This document shows positions 33,816-41,600 of a stretch of 64,000 nucleotides of DNA, one piece after another; position 1 is the stretch's first letter; each line of letters starts with the position of its first letter. Source of the DNA: 66-474 sp035606235 (GTDB lineage: Bacteria; Pseudomonadota; Gammaproteobacteria; Xanthomonadales; Rhodanobacteraceae); contig DATNFU010000057.1 in assembly GCA_035606235.1 (NCBI GenBank), forward strand, positions 87,753 to 151,752, given 5' to 3'. The notes under the pieces are model-generated. The model ran no database searches, had not been told where the DNA came from, and saw nothing but the letters and a program-made list of their open reading frames with translations. A program made the translations under genes and the position numbers.

Positions 33816-35882
33816 ATGATGCAGGACCCCATCACCAAGATCATCATCATCGAGGACGCGGCCGAGGACGCCGAGCAGATCATCAGCGTGCTGCGCAACG
33901 GCGGCATCGCGGTGCGGCCCCAGCGGGTGACCAGCGAAGAGGAGTTCATCGCGGCGCTGGAATCCTTGAGTCCCGACCTGGTGCTGGCCAACCCGGATTC
34001 GCGCGAGGTGCCCTATGCCGCCATCGCGCGCGCGATCGAAACCACCGGCAAGGACATGGCCTTGCTGGCGCTCGCCGGCCAGATAACCGAGGACTTCATC
34101 GCGCAGGCGTTCGCCAGCGGCACCCGCGGTATCGCCTTGCGCAAGCGCCCCGAACAGATCCAGGCGGTGGTGCGGCGCGAACTGGATGCGCTCAACATGC
34201 GCCGCAGCGTGCGCCGGCTGGAATCGTCGTTGCGCGAGTCCGAACGCCGCTGCGATTCATTGCTGGATTCCTCGCGCGATCCGATCGCCTACGTGCATGA
34301 AGGTACGCACGTGCGCGCCAATCGCGCCTATCTGGAAATGTTCGGCTTCGAGGATTTCGAGGAGGTCGAAGGGCTGACCCTGCTGGATCTGATCGCGCCC
34401 GCGCACACCGCCGATTTCAAGGATCTGCTGAAGCGGCTGTCGCGCGGCGAGAAACCGCCGCCGCGGCTTGAGCTCACCGCCCAGCGCGCGGATGGTTCCA
34501 CTTTCGATGCGGTGATGGAGTTTTCGTCGGCGAGTTACGAAGGCGAGGCCTGCCTGCAGATCGTGTTCCGCCGCCAGGAGGTGGATCCGGAACTGGCGCG
34601 CCAACTGGAAGAAATGAAATCGCGCGACCCGCTGACCGGCCTGTACAACCGCTCGCATTTCATCGGCCTGATCGACCAGGCGGTCAAGGCCACCGTGGAC
34701 GGCGGCAAGAATTATTCGCTGCTGCTGCTGGAGCCCGACAACTTCCAGACCGTCAACGATGCGGTCGGCATCTCCGGCACCGACGCCCTGCTGCGCGCCA
34801 TGGCAGCGGCGGTCAACGCCAATCTCGCCCAACACGACCACGCCGGACGCATCGGCGAACACGCATTCGGCGTATTGCTGGCTGCGCGTCCGCACACGGA
34901 GGTGCAGCGCGTGGCCGAGGCGATTCGCGCCAGCGTCGAAGGTCAGATCGTGGAGGCGGCCGGGCATTCGGTCAGCCTCACCGCCAGCGTCGGCGGCACG
35001 CTGCTGGGCGAGAAGAACGCGAACACGCAAACCCTGCTCGCGCAGGCCAGCCATGCACTGCGCAATGCGCAATCGCAGGGCGGCAACCGCAGCGATATCC
35101 ACGACCCGGCCGCCACCGACAAGGCGGAAGCAGCCAAGGAGCGCGAATGGCTGGAACGGATCGACGCCGCGCTGGTCAACGACGGGTTCGCGCTGTATTA
35201 CCAGTCGGTGATCAGCCTGCATGGCGCCGAGCGCGAGTTCTTCGAAGTGCTGCTGCGCCTGCACGGCCCATCGGGCGAAGTGCTGCCGGCGTTCTTCCTG
35301 CCGATCGCCGACCGCCACGGCCGGCTGCCGGCCATCGATCGCTGGGTGATCGGGCGCGCCATCGACGTATTGGCCGAGCGCGGCAACCGATCGGTGCCGA
35401 CCACGCTGTTCGTGAAGCTCAGCGCCGATTCATTGCAGGACGAACAACTGGCGAATTGGATCGGCGAACGATTGCAGGCCACCGGCGTACCCGGTTCCGC
35501 ATTGGTATTCGAGATGCCGGAAAGCAAGGTCGTCACCAGCCTGAAGCCGGCGCGCGAACTGGTCGAGCAATTGAAGCAACATGGCTGCGCATTCGCGCTG
35601 GAGCAATTCGGCTCCGGCCTCAACTCGTTCCAGTTGCTGAAGCACATCGACGCGGATTACCTGAAGCTGGATCGCAGCTTCACCCGCGACCTGCCCAAGC
35701 ATGAAGAGAACCAGCAGAAAGTGCGCGAGCTGTGCATGCAGGCCGATGAAGCCGGCAAGCACACCATCGCCGAGTGGGTCGAGGATGCGGCCAGCATGTC
35801 CATCCTGTTCTCGGCCGGCGTGCATTTCGTGCAGGGCAATTTCCTGCAGGAGCCTGACAAGGCGATGAACTACGTGGCTTGA
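33816..35882 (+). CDS. fimX: FimX-like c-di-GMP effector (receiver/PAS/degenerate GGDEF/degenerate EAL)
   Basis: The 688-residue protein has a receiver-like domain (1 to about 125) lacking a canonical phospho-Asp site, a PAS domain (about 145-255), a GGDEF domain whose motif reads RIGEHAF instead of GGDEF, and an EAL domain in which EAL is replaced by EVLLRL. It is therefore expected to bind c-di-GMP, not make or cleave it. This matches FimX of Pseudomonas and Xanthomonas in length and layout; FimX works with PilZ and PilB in type IV pilus assembly at the pole. The ATG at 33816 (or 33819) is chosen. No pilus genes are near. A perfect inverted repeat follows the stop. Confidence 0.87.
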   Translation: MMQDPITKIIIIEDAAEDAEQIISVLRNGGIAVRPQRVTSEEEFIAALESLSPDLVLANPDSREVPYAAIARAIETTGKDMALLALAGQITEDFIAQAFASGTRGIALRKRPEQIQAVVRRELDALNMRRSVRRLESSLRESERRCDSLLDSSRDPIAYVHEGTHVRANRAYLEMFGFEDFEEVEGLTLLDLIAPAHTADFKDLLKRLSRGEKPPPRLELTAQRADGSTFDAVMEFSSASYEGEACLQIVFRRQEVDPELARQLEEMKSRDPLTGLYNRSHFIGLIDQAVKATVDGGKNYSLLLLEPDNFQTVNDAVGISGTDALLRAMAAAVNANLAQHDHAGRIGEHAFGVLLAARPHTEVQRVAEAIRASVEGQIVEAAGHSVSLTASVGGTLLGEKNANTQTLLAQASHALRNAQSQGGNRSDIHDPAATDKAEAAKEREWLERIDAALVNDGFALYYQSVISLHGAEREFFEVLLRLHGPSGEVLPAFFLPIADRHGRLPAIDRWVIGRAIDVLAERGNRSVPTTLFVKLSADSLQDEQLANWIGERLQATGVPGSALVFEMPESKVVTSLKPARELVEQLKQHGCAFALEQFGSGLNSFQLLKHIDADYLKLDRSFTRDLPKHEENQQKVRELCMQADEAGKHTIAEWVEDAASMSILFSAGVHFVQGNFLQEPDKAMNYVA

Positions 35883-35891
35883 GCAGAAGGT

Positions 35892-35946
35892 AAAAAGGGG
35901 TCAGGTTCATTTTTCCAAACGCGAAAAATGAACCTGACCCCTTTTT
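35892..35946. repeat. 24-bp perfect inverted repeat with GGGGTCAGGTTC core (RAYT-type REP / terminator)
   Basis: Arms at 35892-35915 (AAAAAGGGGTCAGGTTCATT then TTTC) and 35923-35946 are exact reverse complements around a 7-base loop. The core GGGGTCAGGTTC recurs at 36911 beside the RAYT transposase gene. The element directly follows the fimX stop and ends in a T-run, so it can also terminate fimX transcription. Confidence 0.92.
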
Positions 35947-36040
35947 TCATGATGTTGCGGCAGCACTCGGATATTTCGGTATTGCACTCGCTGAATTATC
36001 TTTTGAACCAAACCTACGGCACGCCGGGAGGTTGAACACC

Positions 36041-36817
36041 ATGAATGTGGCACGTGTATTGCGTCTATTCACGGGAATAGCACTAGTCGTACTGGTGGCG
36101 ATGTCGACTGTCCAAACAGCGGGGTGTAGTGAAGTGAGCATCAGCGGCAAGACAGCGAAGGATGTATTCACCGATCCCCAGACCTTGGCGTTGGTGGAAG
36201 CGAGCTGTCATGGTGATCTCGCCAAGATGGACGCGTTGGTCAGGCGAGGAGCCAATGTCAACGCGACAGGATATCGGGATATGACGCCGTTGTTCTGGAC
36301 CATGGCATGCAAAAACTACAGAGGTATCGAGAAGCTGCTCGAATTGGGCGCCAACCCCAACTACAAAATGGAAGGCGATATTTCAGCGATGTATGCGTCG
36401 AGCGGCAGTGATGATCCGCATTTCCTGCCTCTAATGCTTGCGCATGGCGGAGACCCCAACATCCGAGCCGGCTATCGTACTGCCTTGATGATAGCGATCG
36501 AACAGGATCGAACAAACAATATCCAGTTGTTGCTCGATCACGGTGCTGATGTCAATGAGCACGACGAAGGTGGAAGTACCGCGGCAACTCAAGCGGCAGC
36601 GCTATCCAAGTTCGGAATTGTTCTCATGCTCTTAAAACGCGGATACAGCTACGATCTCGTAAATCTCGCTAATAGCATCGATGCCAACGTCGTCGCTGAG
36701 CATTCACAGCTCTCAGAAGAAAAAAAGCAGATCCTGGACATGCTTGCCTCGAAGGGCATTCGACCCAACGCAGTACCGCATATAGGACCACTTCCTTCGG
36801 ATACCACATCGCATTGA
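36041..36817 (+). CDS. Ankyrin-repeat protein, putative lipoprotein
   Basis: A 258-residue exported protein. The N-terminal hydrophobic segment MNVARVLRLFTGIALVVLVAM leads to TAGCSEV, a possible (non-ideal) lipobox Cys. At least three or four ankyrin repeats follow (LVRRGANVNATGYRDMTPLFW, LLELGANPNY, LLLDHGADVNEHDEGGSTAATQAA). The ATG at 36041 lies 9 bases after GGGAGG; a TTG at 36032 is possible. Codon and base use are visibly more A/T-rich than all neighbours. It is bracketed by GGGGTCAGGTTC repeats and a transposase, suggesting recent acquisition. Periplasmic ankyrin proteins of this size include anti-toxins and catalase-associated AnkB; no partner is visible. Confidence 0.8.
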   Translation: MNVARVLRLFTGIALVVLVAMSTVQTAGCSEVSISGKTAKDVFTDPQTLALVEASCHGDLAKMDALVRRGANVNATGYRDMTPLFWTMACKNYRGIEKLLELGANPNYKMEGDISAMYASSGSDDPHFLPLMLAHGGDPNIRAGYRTALMIAIEQDRTNNIQLLLDHGADVNEHDEGGSTAATQAAALSKFGIVLMLLKRGYSYDLVNLANSIDANVVAEHSQLSEEKKQILDMLASKGIRPNAVPHIGPLPSDTTSH

Positions 36818-36834
36818 ATACACCTTAAAGAAAA

Positions 36835-36931
36835 AAATAAAGGGGTCGCCATTTCGCCGCCCCGGTCAATAGTCCAATAGCTGCCCGTCTCCCGAAATCG
36901 AGAGAAATAAAAGGGGTCAGGTTCATTTTCC
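36835..36931. repeat. Partial GGGGTCAGGTTC repeats downstream of the RAYT gene
   Basis: AATAAAGGGGTCGCCATTTC near 36837 and TAAAAGGGGTCAGGTTCATT near 36909 are single-arm copies of the repeat found as a perfect palindrome at 35892. The second one sits 20 bases beyond the transposase stop. Confidence 0.75.
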
Positions 36932-36950
36932 TCACGTGCTTGGCGCCTGA

Positions 36951-37643
36951 TCAGTCCTCCTCAAGCCGCGGCCTGCCGCGCGGTCGCACGGCCACCTTCC
37001 TTGCGAGCAGTGCTTCGATCTCCGCCTGAAAGCGGTGGCTGCCGAGCACCTTTTGCTGCTGCACATGGGCGCGTATGTCCGACAGCTCATCTGCACCCAA
37101 CGTCCGCTCGAACAGGCTTCGATAGCCGGATTGCCGCGAATCGGCATTCGCCCCCAGGGCGAGATACAGCGGATGCGGGGTGATCAAGCGATCCGGGTTG
37201 CCCAATGCGTTGCAGCGGTAGCTCGACCAGCGGTAGTCGGCCGGGTCGCCCACCATCGCCGCCCTCACCGGATTCAGTTCGATGTAGCGATGGCAGGCCA
37301 GCAGATAGAGGCTGCTATCCACCAGGCTGGACTTGAAGCGGCCCTCCCAGAGCGTGCCGGTGCGTTGATAGCGGGCGTTGAAGCACGCCACATAGCGTCG
37401 CCCAAGACGCTGCATCATTCGGGATACGGCTCCTCGCTGCGAACCCGTTACCAGCAAGTGCACGTGATTGGTCATCAGCACGTAGGCGTGGATCGCGCAG
37501 CCGCAATGGCTCGCCGCGTCGGCCAGGTCCTCGCAGTAGCGCGTGCAGTCTTCATCGGACACGAAGCAGGGCCGGCGATTGTTGCCGCGCTGGATCACGT
37601 GTTGCGGAATCTTCGGCAGGTCCAGACGGGAAAGTCGGGCCAT
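36951..37643 (-). mobile_element. REP-associated tyrosine transposase (RAYT, IS200-like Y1 family)
   Basis: A 230-residue single-strand transposase domesticated to mobilise REP palindromes. It opens MARLSRLDLPKIPQHVIQRGNNR, has the HUH motif MTNHVHLLV and the segment ERTGTLWEGRFKSSLV-like / YIELNPVRAAMV carrying the catalytic Tyr region, and ends in a basic tail RPRGRPRLEED. The ATG at 37641-37643 is used. No IS-type ends were found; instead GGGGTCAGGTTC repeats occur at its 3' side and 1 kb away, the usual RAYT arrangement. Confidence 0.92.
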
Positions 37644-37741
37644 GCGGGCGCCTCCGGGGACAGTGGCGACAGGCTCGCACGGCGATTCGGAGGAAGCTGT
37701 CCGCTCAGGAGCTCAGCGGCTGTAGGGGGAATCCGACGACT

Positions 37742-38521
37742 TCAAGGCGCGAACTGTTCGTCCAGGATGCGCTGTGCCAGATTGTGTTCCGGATCGAACA
37801 GCAGCGTGACCGCGTGTTCGCGCGCTTCGCGCACGGTGACTTCCAGTGCGTGGCGCACTTCGTGGAAATCTGCGGTGGCGCTCAAGGGGCGATGGCCCGG
37901 TTCAAGCGTGCGCAGGCGCACCTCGGTGGTCGAGGGCAATAGCGCGCCGCGCCAGCGACGCGGGCGGAACGGGCTGATCGGCGTCAACGCCAGGACGTTG
38001 GCGTCGAGCGGCAGGATCGGCCCGTATGCCGACAGGTTGTATGCGGTGGAACCCGCGGGTGTGGCCACCAGCACGCCGTCGCAGATCAGGTTCTCCAGTT
38101 TCACCGCGCCATTCAACGCGACCTCGACGTGCGCGGCCTGATTGGTCTGGCGCAACAGCGACACTTCGTTGAATGCCAGCGCGCTGACCTGTTTTCCTTC
38201 GGCGAGCACGACGCGCATTTCCAGCGGATGCAGGATCGCCGGGTGCGCCGCGGCCAGACGCGCGCCGAGCGCATCCGCATCGAACTGGTTCATCAGGAAC
38301 CCGACCCGGCCCAGCTTCATGCCATACACCGGCAAGCCACGATCGAGATGATCATGCAGGGTGCGCAACATGAAGCCGTCGCCGCCCAGCGCGACGATCA
38401 ATTCCGCTTCATCCAGTGGCGCGCTGCCATAGCGCTCGATCAGTGCCGCCGCCGCTTCGCGCGCCTTGGGCGAAGCCGAGGCGACAAAGGCGATGCGGGG
38501 TTTGGCGCTGCGCGACGACAT
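37742..38521 (-). CDS. nadK: NAD kinase
   Basis: ATP-dependent phosphorylation of NAD to NADP. The 259-residue protein has the motif VALGGDGFMLRTL, NEVSLLRQT and the glycine-rich ATPAGSTAYNLSAYGP. The ATG at 38519-38521 gives MSSRSAKPRIAFVAS. It follows the glutamate dehydrogenase gene on the same strand, separated by 92 bases that contain an inverted repeat. Confidence 0.96.
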   Translation of the reverse strand: MSSRSAKPRIAFVASASPKAREAAAALIERYGSAPLDEAELIVALGGDGFMLRTLHDHLDRGLPVYGMKLGRVGFLMNQFDADALGARLAAAHPAILHPLEMRVVLAEGKQVSALAFNEVSLLRQTNQAAHVEVALNGAVKLENLICDGVLVATPAGSTAYNLSAYGPILPLDANVLALTPISPFRPRRWRGALLPSTTEVRLRTLEPGHRPLSATADFHEVRHALEVTVREAREHAVTLLFDPEHNLAQRILDEQFAP

Positions 38522-38544
38522 GCGCGCAGTGTGCCGCAAAAGCC

Positions 38545-38610
38545 GGAAGTGGGAAACGGGAAAGCCGAGTGCAGGGTTTTCGGCTTTCCTACTCCTTACT
38601 TCCCATTTCC
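38545..38610. repeat. Inverted repeat between gdh and nadK
   Basis: Perfect 9-bp inner arms GGAAAGCCG (38559-38567) and CGGCTTTCC (38581-38589), extended outward by similar purine/pyrimidine arms GGAAGTGGGAAA and TTCCCATTTCC. It may terminate or attenuate gdh transcription before nadK. Confidence 0.6.
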
Positions 38611-38613
38611 GCC

Positions 38614-41600
38614 CTAACCAGCGTGGGCCAACTGCGCCAGCCGCCGCAGCGCGACGGAAGCAATCGGGTAATCGACGTTCTGGGTGCGGATTTCGTCCAG
38701 CATGCCGCGGGTGAACTTCAGCACCGGATCATCCCTGTTGAGCCATGCGGAAACAGCGCTGCCTTCGCCGGCGCTCGGCGCGGCCAGCACCTGGGTCGCC
38801 AGGGCGCGCTGTTGCGCAGCCAACTCGTCGCGCAGCGAACCGCGTGCCTGCGCATGCCAGCCGCTTTCCACCGGCAACGCCTCGATCTGGCTGCGCAGCC
38901 ATTCGATGTCGAGCGCCTCGCCCAATTCGAAGAACACGCGCGCCACGCGCTCGATGGGGTATTCCGATTCGCGCGCGGTTTCGACGATGTCCAGCGCCAC
39001 CGCCAGCACCGGGACTTCGGCCAGATCCTCGGCAAGTTGCGCCGAGAAGCCAAGCCCCTGCCACTTTTCCATGTCGACGTCGAAGGACGCACGGCCGGTC
39101 GGCGTGAGCGCGGCCGGCAATGCCGCACGCAATTCTTCCATGCCTGGTCGGTAGCGCTCCACCTGGCCCGCGATGTCGAACACGGTGCCGGGGCGATTCA
39201 GCAGCCAGCGCGTCATGTGCCGCAGCAGCGCCCAAACCTTCAGCAAGGCATCGATTTGCGTAGCTTCGGCGACCTTGCCGTCGAGCTCCTCGATGCGCGC
39301 CCACAACGTGCGCGCATCCAGGATTTCGCGCGCGGCGTTGTAGGCCTTGGCGATTGACGCCGGCGTCTGCCCGGTATCCTCCTGCATGCGCAACATGAAG
39401 GTGGCGCCCATGCGGTTGACCATCGAATTGGTCACCGCGGTCGCGATGATCTCGCGCTTCAGGCGATGCCGCTGCATCTGCGTGGCGTACTTCTCGCGCA
39501 GCGGCTGCGGAAAATAGCGCACCAGTTCCTTGGAGAGATACGGATCCTCGGGAACGTCGGAATCCAGCAGTTGCTGGTACAGCACGATCTTGGCGTAGGA
39601 AAGCAGCACGCACAGCTCGGGGCGGGTCAGGCCCAGGTGCCGCGACTTGCGCTCGGCCAGTTCCGCGTCCGACGGCAGCGATTCGATCTGGCGATCCAGT
39701 TGTCCATGCGCTTCCAGGGTGCGGATGAAATGCGCCTTGGAACCGATGCGGTTCACCGACATGTGCTCCATCAGGCTCAACGCGACGTTCTGCCGGTAGT
39801 TGTCCCACAGCACCAGCCGACCGACCTCATCGGTCATCGAGGCCAGCAGGGTGTTGCGCGCGGGCAGATCCAGCTCGCCGCGTTGCACGGGGTCGTTCAA
39901 CAGGATCTTGATGTTGACCTCATGATCCGAGGTGTCCACGCCCGCGGAGTTGTCGATGAAATCGGTATTCAGCAACACGCCGTGCTGCGCGGCCTCGATG
40001 CGACCCTTCTGGGTGAAACCGAGATTGCCGCCCTCGCCCACGATCTTGCAGCGCAATTCGTGGCCATCGATGCGCAGCGCGTTGTTGGCGCGGTCGCCGA
40101 CGTCCGCGCTGGTTTCACTGTCGGCCTTGACGTAGGTGCCGATGCCGCCGTTCCAGAGCAGGTCCACCGGACTCTTCAGGATCGCGCGCATCAGTTCGAC
40201 CGGCGTCAGCTGTTCGACATCGCCGCCGATGCCGAGCGCTTTGCGTACTTCCGGCGAGATCGGAATGGATTTCAACGAGCGCGCATACACGCCGCCGCCT
40301 TCGGAAATCCTCGACTTGTCGTAGTCATCCCAGCTCGAGCGTGGCAGCTTGAACATGCGCTCGCGTTCGCCGAACGAACCCGCCGCATCGGGATTGGGAT
40401 CCAGAAAAATGTGGCGGTGATCGAACGCGGCGAGCAGGCGCGTATGTTTCGACAGCAGCATTGCGTTGCCGAACACGTCACCGGACATGTCGCCGATGCC
40501 CACGCAGGTGAAGTCTGAAGCTTGGCAATCGCGGCCCAGCGCGCGGAAATGACGCTTCACCGACTCCCAGCCGCCCTTGGCGGTGATGCCCATCGCCTTG
40601 TGGTCGTAGCCGGCCGAACCACCCGAGGCGAACGCGTCGCCCAGCCAGTAGCCGTGCTCGATCGCAACGCCATTGGCGATGTCGGAGAACGTGGCCGTGC
40701 CCTTGTCGGCGGCCACCACCAGGTACGGATCATCCGCGTCGTGGCGCACCACGTCGCGCGGATGCACGACCTTGCCGTCGACCAGATTGTCGGTGATGTC
40801 CAGCAGGCCGTTGATGAACATCTTGTAGCAACTGATGCCCTCGGCCAGGATCGCATCGCGATCACCGCCGACGGGCGGACGCTTGACGAAGAAACCGCCC
40901 TTGGAACCGACCGGCACGATCACGGTGTTCTTCACCATCTGCGCCTTGACCAGGCCCAGCACCTCGGTGCGGAAATCCTCGCGCCGGTCCGACCAGCGCA
41001 AGCCGCCGCGAGCGACCGGCCCGAAGCGCAGATGCACACCTTCCACGCGCGGCGCGTACACCCAAATCTCGCGATACGGCACGGGCTTCGGCGCATCCGG
41101 CACCTGGTGCGAATCGAACTTGAAGGATAGATATTCAGCCGGCGCGCCGGCGCGCGCCTGAAAATAATTGGTGCGCAAGGTGGCGCGGATCAGCGCGGTG
41201 AACCCGCGCAGGATGCGATCCTCGTCCAGGCTGTTGACGTTCTCCAGCAGGGTCTTGATCGCGACAATCAAGCCGTCGCTCTGCTGTTCGCGCGGCTGCA
41301 CTCGCAACGCGGCGACGCGTTCGGCGAATGCCGGCTCGCGCGCGCGCACCGCTTCCGGCAGCAATGCTTCCAGCTCCGCCCGCACCTGCCGCTGCGCGGC
41401 TTCCTGCTTGTCCCTGTCTTCGCCTTCGCGCGCGGGATCGAAGCGCGCCTCGAACAGCTCGATCAGGAGACCCGCGATCAGCGGATAATCGTTGAGCGTC
41501 TCCTCCATGTACGCCTGCGAGAACGTGGTGCCCACCTGCTGCTGGTATTTGCAGTAGGCGCGCAGCACCGCCACCTGCCGCCAGGACAGGCGCGCGTGCA

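Noticed and set aside
35892..36931. A CRISPR array or IS ends around the ankyrin gene
   Set aside because: The repeats are only one palindrome and two half-copies with no regular spacers, and no terminal repeats or target duplication flank the transposase. A RAYT/REP system explains them.
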